From NCBI RefSeq assembly GCF_003026285.1, contig NZ_PYOD01000005.1, positions 1-64,000 on the forward strand: a stretch of 64,000 bases of DNA. The letters are read 5' to 3'. Made by a program: the position numbers and the translations under genes. Under the pieces are notes generated by a model. It saw only the letters and a program-made list of their open reading frames with translations. It ran no database searches and was not told the DNA's origin. Below, in pieces: positions 45,925-54,570 of this stretch (within the stretch, counting starts at the first letter, position 1; the number at the start of each line of letters is the position of its first letter). Origin of the DNA: Photobacterium profundum (GTDB lineage Bacteria; Pseudomonadota; Gammaproteobacteria; Enterobacterales; Vibrionaceae).

Positions 45925-47814
45925 ATGGAAGCCGAACTACTCGAAATAAAGAACTTCCTTTCCCAATATCCGCCTTTTAATGAGCTTCCTGATGATGCTT
46001 TAATTTATGCCACCCAACATGTTGAGATTTCTTACTTTCGACAAAATATGCCCATTATTCATTTTGGCGATCACATTCAAGACCTTTATATGGTACGAAG
46101 TGGGGTTGTAGAGATTTATCGTCGAAACGGTAAGTTATATAACCGCCTTACACAGGGGGGCTTGTTTGGGCAGATGGGGTTATTAACTAATAATCGTGTC
46201 CGCTTTCCTGTTACAGCAATTGAAGACACCTTGGTTTACTGTCTTCCTGAAGCGATTTTTCAAGAACTGTATAATAATCATGATACGTTCGCAGATTTTG
46301 TTGAAGTAGAAGATAACGCTCGTCTAAGGCAAGCTATTTCCAATCAAGATGATCAAAACGATTTCACTACATCAAAAGTGAGAAGCTTACTGACTCGCGA
46401 TGCGCCTTTTGTTTATAAAAATGAGTCGATACAGCTAGCTGCAATTAAGATGGCCGATGAAAGTGTCTCGTCTTTATTGATCATAGACCCTGATATTTTA
46501 GATGATAATGATAACGATACTAGCTCTGTAATCGGCATTATTACTGACCGAGATTTATGCACGCGAGTATTAGCTTCAGGTATCGACCCTAATGATACAG
46601 TAGCAAGTGTTATGACCTGCGAAGTCGTTTCTTTAGACCATAATGCTTATGTGTATGAAGCTATGCTGACCATGCTTCGTTCTAACGTGCATCACCTTCC
46701 TATATTTAAAGATAAAAAACCAATAGGTATTATCGAAACGACAGACATTGTTCGTTACGAATCGCAAAGCTCTTTATTATTGGTTAGTAATCTTTTCCAG
46801 CAGCAGAATATTGAAGATCTTGCTGTGATGTCGAACGAAGTAAAAGATAGTTTTGTACGTTTAGTTAATGAAGATGCAAATTCGCATATGGTGGGTACTG
46901 CGATGTCTGTTATAGGGCGTAGTTTTACACAACGTATTATTGAATTAGCAGAAGAAGAACTTGGCCCAGCACCTATTCCTTTTTGTTTTATCGCGCTCGG
47001 CTCTATGGGGCGGGATGAGCAGTTGATCGTTACCGACCAAGATAATGCGATTATTTTAGATGATAGCTATGATGAACAAAAACATGGTCGTTATTTTGAA
47101 TCACTGGCTAAATTGGTGTGCGATGGCCTAGATAAATGTGGCTATGACTATTGTACTGGCGACATTATGGCAACCAACCCTATGTGGCGTATGACGCGTA
47201 GTGCATGGGAAGCCTGCTTTGCTGATTGGATTGAAAACCCTAGTCCGAAAGCCTTATTGAATACCTCTATATTTTTTGACCTTGATGGGGTGTATGGCAA
47301 CCTTAAATGGGCCTATCAACTCAATGGGTTTATTGTTCGTCGAGCACGTAAAAATAACCGTTTCCTTGCTTGTTTAGCACGCAACTCATTAAATCGCACA
47401 CCGCCACTGGGATTTTTTAAAGACTTTGTAATGGAAAAAGATGGTCGTCACAATAATTCCATTAATCTTAAACGTCGAGGAACAGCACCTCTTGCTGATT
47501 TGATTCGTGTCCATGCCCTTGCTGTAGGATCGCGATCTAAAAACTCTTTTGAGCGGTTAGATGACATTATCGAGGCGGGTATTCTACCTAAAGGGCGGGG
47601 GCGAGATTTACGTGATGCTATGGAGTTTATCTCGATGGTACGTATCCGTCACCAAGCTGTCGATGTAGAGCAAGAAAATGAGCCTGATAATAATATTGAG
47701 CCAGAAAACCTATCTGATTTTGAACGACGTAATTTAAAAGACGCGTTTCAGATCTTAAGTAACGCTCAGAACTTTCTAAAGTACCGTTATACCGCAAGCA
47801 ATAACTTTAAGTAG
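45925..47814 (+). CDS. cNMP-binding / CBS-pair / DUF294 nucleotidyltransferase-like protein
   Basis: This 629-residue cytoplasmic signalling protein has an N-terminal cyclic-nucleotide-binding-type domain (residues about 20-130; IHFGDHIQDLYMVRSG). Two CBS domains follow (about 150-285; GIITDRDLCTRVLASGID, HHLPIFKDKKPIGIIETTDIVRYE). The C-terminal region is a DUF294/GlnD-like nucleotidyltransferase fold with GSMGRDEQLIVTDQDNAIIL. The G-S-x(3)-R...D-x-D pattern of a nucleotidyltransferase is kept. The product is unknown. It is directly followed by an exonuclease gene, a pairing common in marine gammaproteobacteria. Confidence 0.85.
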   Translation: MEAELLEIKNFLSQYPPFNELPDDALIYATQHVEISYFRQNMPIIHFGDHIQDLYMVRSGVVEIYRRNGKLYNRLTQGGLFGQMGLLTNNRVRFPVTAIEDTLVYCLPEAIFQELYNNHDTFADFVEVEDNARLRQAISNQDDQNDFTTSKVRSLLTRDAPFVYKNESIQLAAIKMADESVSSLLIIDPDILDDNDNDTSSVIGIITDRDLCTRVLASGIDPNDTVASVMTCEVVSLDHNAYVYEAMLTMLRSNVHHLPIFKDKKPIGIIETTDIVRYESQSSLLLVSNLFQQQNIEDLAVMSNEVKDSFVRLVNEDANSHMVGTAMSVIGRSFTQRIIELAEEELGPAPIPFCFIALGSMGRDEQLIVTDQDNAIILDDSYDEQKHGRYFESLAKLVCDGLDKCGYDYCTGDIMATNPMWRMTRSAWEACFADWIENPSPKALLNTSIFFDLDGVYGNLKWAYQLNGFIVRRARKNNRFLACLARNSLNRTPPLGFFKDFVMEKDGRHNNSINLKRRGTAPLADLIRVHALAVGSRSKNSFERLDDIIEAGILPKGRGRDLRDAMEFISMVRIRHQAVDVEQENEPDNNIEPENLSDFERRNLKDAFQILSNAQNFLKYRYTASNNFK

Positions 47815-47815
47815 T

Positions 47816-48538
47816 ATGATGATGAAACGACTTTTTCAAACACCGAGTATAGATTGGACTACCCGGCATGCTAATAAGCAGGCTTCAGCAATACACCCTT
47901 TTCTTAAGGCGTTTTATTCTGCTCCACTAGTGACAGGAGACACGCCTTTAGATGAAATAGAATTTGTGGCGATGGATTTTGAAACCACAGGTCTTAATGT
48001 TAAAAAAGATGGCATCATTACTATTGGCTTGGTGCCTTTTACGCTTAACCGTGTATACATTAACCGAGCACAACATTGGATTGTTAGGCCACGTCAAAAG
48101 CTGAATGAACAGTCCGTCGTTATTCATAATATTACTCATAATGACATTCTGGATGCTCCTGATTTATCTGAAGTGATTGAACCTGTACTTGCAGCGTTGG
48201 CAGGGCGTGTCGTCGTCGTGCATTACCGTCGAATAGAAAGGGAGTTTCTTGACCGAGCATTGAAAGATAGAATCAAAGAGGGGATAGAATTTCCCGTTAT
48301 TGATACCTTGGATTTAGAGGCTCACATTCAGCAGCGACTTAATGGTGGTTTTTGGAACAAGCTTAAAGGCAAAAAACCCCAGTCGGTACGTTTGGCACAA
48401 GCGCGTAAGAGGTATGGTTTGCCAGCATATACCCCTCATCATGCTTTAACAGATGCCATTGCCACTGCTGAATTACTGCAAGCGCAAATTGCCTACCATT
48501 ATGATGCCAAGAAACCCATTGAAGGCTTTTGGTTGTAA
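47816..48538 (+). CDS. DnaQ-like 3'-5' exonuclease
   Basis: This 240-residue DEDDh-family exonuclease resembles the epsilon subunit of DNA polymerase III. Exo I is VAMDFETTGLNVKKDGII, Exo II lies around RVVVVHYRRIEREFLD, and Exo III is HHALTDAIATAELL. Three ATGs occur at the start (47816, 47819, 47822) and I cannot choose firmly between them. It starts one base after the preceding stop, so it is cotranscribed with the CBS/nucleotidyltransferase gene. Confidence 0.88.
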   Translation: MMMKRLFQTPSIDWTTRHANKQASAIHPFLKAFYSAPLVTGDTPLDEIEFVAMDFETTGLNVKKDGIITIGLVPFTLNRVYINRAQHWIVRPRQKLNEQSVVIHNITHNDILDAPDLSEVIEPVLAALAGRVVVVHYRRIEREFLDRALKDRIKEGIEFPVIDTLDLEAHIQQRLNGGFWNKLKGKKPQSVRLAQARKRYGLPAYTPHHALTDAIATAELLQAQIAYHYDAKKPIEGFWL

Positions 48539-48555
48539 TGTTGATTACTGTTTAA

Positions 48556-48594
48556 AAGAAGAGTGCTATTTACCCTCTAAATAGCACTCTTCTT
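48556..48594. terminator. Strong hairpin after the exonuclease gene
   Basis: A perfect 17-bp stem (AAGAAGAGTGCTATTTA with its complement) and a 5-base loop lie 18 bases after the stop. The T-run is short, but the stem is the longest in the window. Confidence 0.8.
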
Positions 48595-49160
48595 ATCAGC
48601 AAAATGAGCCGTTTCACTTCAAACCTTACTTTAAGCTTTTTGTTATATCTCTTTAAATTAAAAGGGATTGTTTATCGTTGTGATGATGGGTTCATTGTGC
48701 AAATTATGCTTATGTTTTTCCGCAGTTTTTGAGCGAATATTGATAGTGCATTTGGGTGATTTGAGCGTAAAATTATCTTATATTTTCAAGTGTGCGTGAG
48801 TGCATAATTATGTCTGCTGAAAGAATTTATGTATCTCATTAACTTAATTTGAAATGTTTTAGTACTACTATTTCTATGTTTAATTAAACCCATTAAAAAA
48901 TTAATTAAGAGTAGAAAATATTAGTGCACTAAAGAATATTTCAAATGCTCACATTAAAATCGGGTAAAAAACGAGCTGTCCAGTCGTTTTTTCTTCGTTT
49001 TCAATTGTTTTTGGTATTTTAATTAAGTAGCTGATAGAATTGCCGCAATATTTTGAATTAATATTGCTATGAGCACGAAGCTGTTTCTCGGTTTTTTTCG
49101 TTTGTTTGTTTCGTTCTCATAGTTATTTAACTCAACTAAAGCTACCTTTAGAGAGGGAAA
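48595..49160. other. AT-rich gap with two dyads upstream of the BCCT gene
   Basis: The 566 bases carry no gene I can support. Two structures stand out. A terminator-like 9-bp stem AAAAAACGA/TCGTTTTTT lies at 48966-48992. A perfect 8-bp dyad GCAATATT-N7-AATATTGC lies at 49045-49067, about 95 bases before the BCCT start, where an operator would be expected. The former could end a short transcript or act as an attenuator. Confidence 0.4.
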
Positions 49161-50738
49161 ATGACAAAAGGTATTGATAAATACAGTATAGATAGTACCG
49201 ATTATACTGTTGGGCAGGACAATGTACAAAAATGGGGATTTGATGTTCATAATCCAGTATTTGGTATTAGTGCAGGACTAATTGCATTATTCCTAATTGC
49301 AGCATTGGTTTTAGATCCAGCCATAGCTAAAAGTACTTTAGATGGTATAAAGTTACAAATAATTAGCTCGTTCGATTGGCTCTTTATCTGGGCTGGTAAC
49401 ATCTTTGTCTTATTTTGTTTAGCTTTGATTGCTTCTCCTTACGGGAAAATTCGACTTGGTGGCGAAGATGCCGTTGCTGATTATTCTGTTATTTCGTGGC
49501 TATCTATGTTGTTTGCTGCAGGTATGGGTATCGGCTTGATGTTCTGGAGTGTTGCAGAGCCTGTCGCTTACTTTACTGGATGGTATGAAACCCCATTAGG
49601 TGTTGAAGCCAATACTCCTGAAGCCGCTAAGCTTGCTTTAGGCGCAACCATGTACCACTGGGGACTTCACCCATGGGCTATCTACGGTATTGTTGCTCTA
49701 TCATTAGCATTCTTTTCTTACAACAAAGGCCTACCACTTTCCCTTCGTTCTATTTTTTATCCAATTTTAGGTGATCGAGCTTGGGGCTGGGCGGGGCACT
49801 GTATCGATATTCTCGCTGTTTTAGCGACACTATTTGGTTTGGCTACGTCATTAGGTTTAGGTGCACAGCAAGCTGCTAGTGGTATTCATCACGTATTTGG
49901 TATTGACGCCGGCATTGGATTGCAAATTGCCGTCATTTTTATAGTTACGTTACTAGCAGTTATATCTGTTGTTCGTGGTATTGATGGAGGAGTTAAAATC
50001 CTCAGTAATATCAATATGATTATTGCATTTTTATTGCTAGTTCTAGTTGCTGTAATTGGATACTCAGTATCATTCAGCTCTATTGCTACGACTTTTATGT
50101 CATATGCTGAGAACATTATTCCTCTTAGTAACCCACATGGTCGTAATGATGAAGCTTGGTTCCAAGGCTGGACTGTATTCTATTGGGCGTGGTGGATTTC
50201 ATGGTCCCCATTTGTAGGTATGTTCATTGCGCGAGTATCTAGAGGTCGTACTATTCGCCAATTTATCACCGCAGTTCTTATTGTTCCAACAAGCGTTACA
50301 TTAATTTGGATGTCTGTGTTTGGTGGTTTAGCCATTGATCAAGTTATCAACAATATAGGCGAGCTTGGTGCTAGAGGCTTAACAGACGTTTCACTGGCTA
50401 TGTTCGAAATGTTTGATGTTATGCCATATGGCGCAGTGTTATCGATGATCGCTGTCGTATTGGTGTTGGTGTTCTTTATAACGTCTTCTGATTCTGGCTC
50501 TTTAGTAATCGATAGTATTACTTCTGGTGGTAAAGTTGATGTGCCTATTCCACAGCGCATCTTCTGGGCCTCTATGCAAGGTTCGGTTGCTATTGCGCTT
50601 CTATGGATTGGTGGAACAGAGGCTGTTCAGGCACTGCAAGCCGCTGTTATATCAACGGCCTTACCATTCACTTTCATATTGTTATTAATGTGTGTGAGTC
50701 TGGTTTTGGGTATGCGAACAGAGACTTTTAAGCGTTAA
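49161..50738 (+). CDS. BCCT-family betaine/choline/carnitine transporter
   Basis: This sodium-coupled uptake system for quaternary ammonium compatible solutes has 525 residues and twelve membrane segments. The segments GMGIGLMFWSVAEPVAYFTGW, MYHWGLHPWAIYG and the hallmark WTVFYWAWWISWSPFVGMFIARVSRGRT are present. In a marine bacterium, glycine betaine uptake for osmoprotection is the most likely role, but the substrate is not proven. It is a single gene. Confidence 0.93.
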   Translation: MTKGIDKYSIDSTDYTVGQDNVQKWGFDVHNPVFGISAGLIALFLIAALVLDPAIAKSTLDGIKLQIISSFDWLFIWAGNIFVLFCLALIASPYGKIRLGGEDAVADYSVISWLSMLFAAGMGIGLMFWSVAEPVAYFTGWYETPLGVEANTPEAAKLALGATMYHWGLHPWAIYGIVALSLAFFSYNKGLPLSLRSIFYPILGDRAWGWAGHCIDILAVLATLFGLATSLGLGAQQAASGIHHVFGIDAGIGLQIAVIFIVTLLAVISVVRGIDGGVKILSNINMIIAFLLLVLVAVIGYSVSFSSIATTFMSYAENIIPLSNPHGRNDEAWFQGWTVFYWAWWISWSPFVGMFIARVSRGRTIRQFITAVLIVPTSVTLIWMSVFGGLAIDQVINNIGELGARGLTDVSLAMFEMFDVMPYGAVLSMIAVVLVLVFFITSSDSGSLVIDSITSGGKVDVPIPQRIFWASMQGSVAIALLWIGGTEAVQALQAAVISTALPFTFILLLMCVSLVLGMRTETFKR

Positions 50739-50785
50739 CTTAAAAGTGAAATAAGCAACATTGTTTAGTCCTAAAATGGGCTGAC

Positions 50786-50817
50786 AAAAAAGGCTAGCCC
50801 ATCGGACTAGCCTTTTT
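50786..50817. terminator. Bidirectional terminator between the BCCT and GGDEF genes
   Basis: The stem AAAAAGGCTAG/CTAGCCTTTTT with a 9-base loop serves convergent genes. An alternative stem ATGGGCT/AGCCCAT overlaps it. Confidence 0.85.
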
Positions 50818-50840
50818 ATTTTAGGATAAGGGATACAGCA

Positions 50841-52016
50841 TCAACTGACGCTAGATAACGGATTATTTTTCATTGTTGATACAGAGTATGGTTTGAAATA
50901 TGCGGCCCCATTCTTTCCTTGTTGCTTAACCTCATACATTGCAAAGTCGGCTTGTTTCAGCACTTCTGGAATACTTTTTGCAAACGTTGGAAATTGGCTA
51001 ATTCCGATACTGGCCGAGATGGTTAGTGACTTACCTGAAATCATGGTTGAGCTATTAAGTAAACTGACAAGCTTGCCTGGTAATAGGGACGGTGTAGCGC
51101 CTGAGGTATTTAGCTGAATTAATTCAATCACAGCAAATTCATCGCCTCCCATTCTTGCGCTAAAACAGTGTGGCTGCTCTAACTGTCGAAGGCGGCTAGC
51201 GACGTGGCGTAAGAATATATCTCCAGTATGATGCCCTTGTGTATCGTTTATTTTTTTAAAACCATCTAAATCAATTAGATAGAAATTGAATGCCTGATTG
51301 TTTTTGGCTAGTTTATCTAGTTTTTTATTTAACCACAGACGGTTTCTAATCCCAGTGAGTGAGTCGAACATTGCTAGGCGGTGATGGTAGCGAGATTCTC
51401 GCAATAAGAGATAAGCGATAATCATGCCAGTCAAAATTGTTGAAATTAATAGATACCGAAAAATTATTTCGAGTGTTGAAACCGCATTAATTTTATTACC
51501 TAAGTCATCACTCGATAGTCTAAATTTATGGTTTAAGTAGATTTGTAAATCGTCATAATCATTCTTAAAGAGGAGTAACAAACTCGATTCATTCTTGGTT
51601 CTTGGTAGTTGAAGAAGCTGTTCTTCCATCGCTTTTATATACGTGAAGTGATGGTCGATTTCGGTAATACTACCCTCAAATTGATGAAGGTGTTCGACGA
51701 GCGAGTTATTCACTATTGTGTTGAAACGACTCCACAGTATTTCGTACTGGATCAACATGTCGTTGTAATCACTGGTACCAAGTTGGTAACTCTGCAGTTG
51801 GTAAATAAATTCAGAGTATTCTTTTGTGAGTTGCAAAACGAACCATATAGCTTCATTTTGACTTTTCGATATCACTTCTGAGGTCTGTTTTAAATAGCTA
51901 ACAGTCACCAATATGCTAACCACTAAAATTGGTGTAATGATATAAAGTGCTTTTTTTAATAAACGAACTGTCCATTTAATGAATGGAGAATGACTTTTTA
52001 GCTCCACTTTATTCAA
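50841..52016 (-). CDS. Membrane-bound diguanylate cyclase (GGDEF)
   Basis: It makes cyclic-di-GMP. The 391-residue protein has an N-terminal membrane span (about residues 18-40), a periplasmic helical sensor region (to about 190), a second span (about 190-208) and a C-terminal GGDEF domain starting at DSLTGIRNRLWL. The active site is intact (RMGGDEFAVIEL). An RxxD inhibitory site is not seen at the usual place. Its start overlaps the end of the upstream gene by 8 bases, so its input may be linked to that periplasmic protein. Confidence 0.92.
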   Translation of the reverse strand: MNKVELKSHSPFIKWTVRLLKKALYIITPILVVSILVTVSYLKQTSEVISKSQNEAIWFVLQLTKEYSEFIYQLQSYQLGTSDYNDMLIQYEILWSRFNTIVNNSLVEHLHQFEGSITEIDHHFTYIKAMEEQLLQLPRTKNESSLLLLFKNDYDDLQIYLNHKFRLSSDDLGNKINAVSTLEIIFRYLLISTILTGMIIAYLLLRESRYHHRLAMFDSLTGIRNRLWLNKKLDKLAKNNQAFNFYLIDLDGFKKINDTQGHHTGDIFLRHVASRLRQLEQPHCFSARMGGDEFAVIELIQLNTSGATPSLLPGKLVSLLNSSTMISGKSLTISASIGISQFPTFAKSIPEVLKQADFAMYEVKQQGKNGAAYFKPYSVSTMKNNPLSSVS

Positions 52017-52506
52017 CCTTTATACTTTCTAGTTGCCAAATCATCTTAGCCAGGTAAGTCGTTTGCTGTAATTCGGCGTATTGGTCGAGAGGGAAAACTA
52101 GCCAGAAAGGTCCGTAATCACGGATTTTTAAATATTGTTCATCTTTTTTTATCGCAATAATAGGTTCGTATTGCAGCATCTCTTGCCAAGTAACTTCTGT
52201 TGTATAGTCGTTTAAGGCTTTTAGTCTTATTAACGAAGGCTTGATGCTATGTATTTCTAGCAAGGTACTGAGCTTCACGCCTTTGAATGCTGCTTGCCCG
52301 TTAATCCAAGGAAGTTGGGTGGTAATTGTTGTTTGTGGCAGTTGTTCGATCTGCTCTAAAGATACTGTAAGTTCGATTTTTTTGCCGTTGGCTTGGTGTG
52401 CTGAAAGCGTAATATCAGTACTGAGCGCTAAGGCGGAAGGTGAAGACAGTAAAAATACGAAAAAACAACTCATTAATAAGGGGGGAAACGATAGCTTCAT
52501 GGTCAT
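52009..52506 (-). CDS. Periplasmic molybdopterin-oxidoreductase-fold-like protein
   Basis: This is a small exported protein (165 residues from the ATG at 52506, which follows AGAGGTACATGG). It has a signal peptide ending near SALA. The mature part resembles the sulfite-oxidase-like molybdopterin-binding fold (FKGVKLSTLLEI, VTWQEMLQYEPIIAIKKDEQYL, YGPFWLVFPLD). It is too short and lacks an obvious cofactor cysteine, so it is probably a non-catalytic sensor module. It overlaps the diguanylate cyclase gene by 8 bases, suggesting a sensor-effector pair. Confidence 0.65.
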   Translation of the reverse strand: MTMKLSFPPLLMSCFFVFLLSSPSALALSTDITLSAHQANGKKIELTVSLEQIEQLPQTTITTQLPWINGQAAFKGVKLSTLLEIHSIKPSLIRLKALNDYTTEVTWQEMLQYEPIIAIKKDEQYLKIRDYGPFWLVFPLDQYAELQQTTYLAKMIWQLESIKVE

Positions 52507-52674
52507 CCATGTACCTCTCATTTGAATATCCAGTGTCCTGTGAATTGTAACAGAATAGCAACGAGTATCACTATACAGTGTAGACAGTTCTCTGTACTGA
52601 AAGCGGTATTTTTTTGACTATATTTCACCACTCCCTATTGAGTGGGTCATCAATAGCATGGGTGTGTTTTTCGG

Positions 52675-54132
52675 TTAAAGTAATGGGCTAAACATATAGA
52701 AGAATCGTTCGCCCAATTTGTTTAACATTGGACGTCTGGTCCATTCATTATTATCAAGACTCGTTGAATTTTTAATATATTCTTGCTGTAGCCAACTCAA
52801 TTGCTGGGTAAATTCAAGATTATCAACGGCTAAGGTGACTTCAAAATTGAGCCATAAACTGCGCATATCAAGGTTAACAGTACCAATTAAGCAATGAGTA
52901 TTATCAATAACCACTGATTTGGTGTGTAGTAACCCGCCATGAAAACGATGAATCTTCACACCTGCTTGTAATAACTCCCCAAAAAAAGATCTACTTGCCC
53001 ATTCAACCATTGTTGAATCATTTTTATCTGGCACAACAATGTGAACGCTAAGCCCCCGTTCCGCAGCACCTTTTAGTGCATGTTGTAAATGCTCGCTTGG
53101 TACGAAGTAGGGTGTCGTAATAACAACACTTTCTTGTGCTTGGTAAATACTTAATAACAGTACTTGGTGAATAATTTCGTCAGGCATACCCGGGCCTGAC
53201 GGAATGACTTGAACGGTATCCATAGTATCGGGTGATACATCGATACTGCAGACAGGTAATTCAGGTAAGAAGCGTTGGCCTGTTTCGACCTCCCAATCCC
53301 ATGCTTGAATGCAATTGAGAAGAGGAACGGTTGGTCCTGTTAAGCGCACCATAACGTCAACCCATTGCCCGACATCTGCTTTTGTTTTAAAAAACGCAGG
53401 ATCAACCAAATTCATTGAACCTGTATATGCAATGGTATTATCAATGACGATAATTTTACGATGCTGACGTAAATCTAAGCGACGTAAAAACATGCGTAAC
53501 GGAGATACGGCGAGTGCTTCAGTGATCTGAACACCAGCTTGGCGCATAAGTTTTGGCCAATGCGAGCGGAAGAATCGTAAGCTACCTGCAGAATCTAGCA
53601 GTAGTCTAACCGACACACCTCTTTTTGCTGCTTGAATTAATGCAACACCAACGGCATCAGCTAATCCACCAGGGTGCCAAATATAAAATTCTAGATGGAC
53701 CGATTTTTTCGCTTGTTGAATATCTTCAATAATGGAATGGAGAATTTGCTGTGGGGAATCTTGTAACGATAGGGTATTTCCCGTTAAACCTGGTACACCA
53801 AGACGATTTTCGCATAAATCACTAATAGGGCGCGCATTTTGGCTCATTAACTGAGGTTGATGACTAGGGCAATCATTGAGCCGTTGAAACCACTCTGCAA
53901 ATGGGTGAAACATATCGCGTGCACGTTCTGCGCGTTTTTTGCCTAAATTCAATTCGCCAAACAGTAGGTAGGCGAATACGCCACCAATAGGAATGATGTA
54001 AATTATCATTAACCAAGCAAGAGAAACGCCGACAATGCGACGCTGGAATACCACACGCATGGTTACACCAGCAATAATGAGCCAGTAAAGAAAAACACCG
54101 ACCCAAGCTAAAACTTGATAAAACTGTTCCAT
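52675..54132 (-). CDS. cls: Cardiolipin synthase, phospholipase D type
   Basis: This enzyme joins two phosphatidylglycerol molecules into cardiolipin at the inner membrane. It has 485 residues, with two N-terminal membrane segments (about residues 6-27 and 36-58) and two HKD motifs (HRKIIVIDNTIAYTGSMN and HTKSVVIDNTHCLIGTVN). Length and layout match ClsA. It is a single gene divergent from the NSS transporter. Confidence 0.93.
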   Translation of the reverse strand: MEQFYQVLAWVGVFLYWLIIAGVTMRVVFQRRIVGVSLAWLMIIYIIPIGGVFAYLLFGELNLGKKRAERARDMFHPFAEWFQRLNDCPSHQPQLMSQNARPISDLCENRLGVPGLTGNTLSLQDSPQQILHSIIEDIQQAKKSVHLEFYIWHPGGLADAVGVALIQAAKRGVSVRLLLDSAGSLRFFRSHWPKLMRQAGVQITEALAVSPLRMFLRRLDLRQHRKIIVIDNTIAYTGSMNLVDPAFFKTKADVGQWVDVMVRLTGPTVPLLNCIQAWDWEVETGQRFLPELPVCSIDVSPDTMDTVQVIPSGPGMPDEIIHQVLLLSIYQAQESVVITTPYFVPSEHLQHALKGAAERGLSVHIVVPDKNDSTMVEWASRSFFGELLQAGVKIHRFHGGLLHTKSVVIDNTHCLIGTVNLDMRSLWLNFEVTLAVDNLEFTQQLSWLQQEYIKNSTSLDNNEWTRRPMLNKLGERFFYMFSPLL

Positions 54133-54470
54133 ATAAATGATTTATCAGACAGTAAATGAATAAATTATAAAACCTATTCTGCATCCTTTCTTGAATAAAA
54201 CATAGCCTTTCCGACTCGTTGCTGTGCGCTATTCTATTTTAGGTGCATAAAAGAAGTGTATCTAAAAAATAATGTGCAATATGTAGGTGTGGCACGGAAA
54301 AAGTGTGGAGCGATTTATATTGGAAAACAGGCTATATAGCCAAATAAAAAAGTAATTAATAACTAAAGTGTATGAAATATGTACTAGTTTGTAATGAAAT
54401 AGCAGTGATTGATCAAGAAATAGAAAAGCAGGCTTCACATTCTATTCTTAAACTGTTCTACTTGCTACTA

Positions 54471-54520
54471 ACAGCATGTAGATGGATAACACTATGCTGT
54501 ATATAATAGTTTACAGTGTT
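54471..54520 (+). promoter_or_regulatory. Promoter/operator region of the NSS transporter
   Basis: Two overlapping dyads surround a TATAAT (54503-54508): ACAGCAT-N16-ATGCTGT (54471-54500) and AACACT-N21-AGTGTT (54488-54520). The arrangement suggests a repressor covering the promoter. The remaining gap (54133-54470) shows nothing else. Confidence 0.4.
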
Positions 54521-54570
54521 AATTTAACGCTGTAGTGAAAATAGTAAACACACATAATTAGAGATGTAAT

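Noticed and set aside
49023..49250. Minus-strand 75-codon frame across the BCCT gene start
   Set aside because: It overlaps the BCCT coding start and its control region and lacks a ribosome binding site or protein-like composition.
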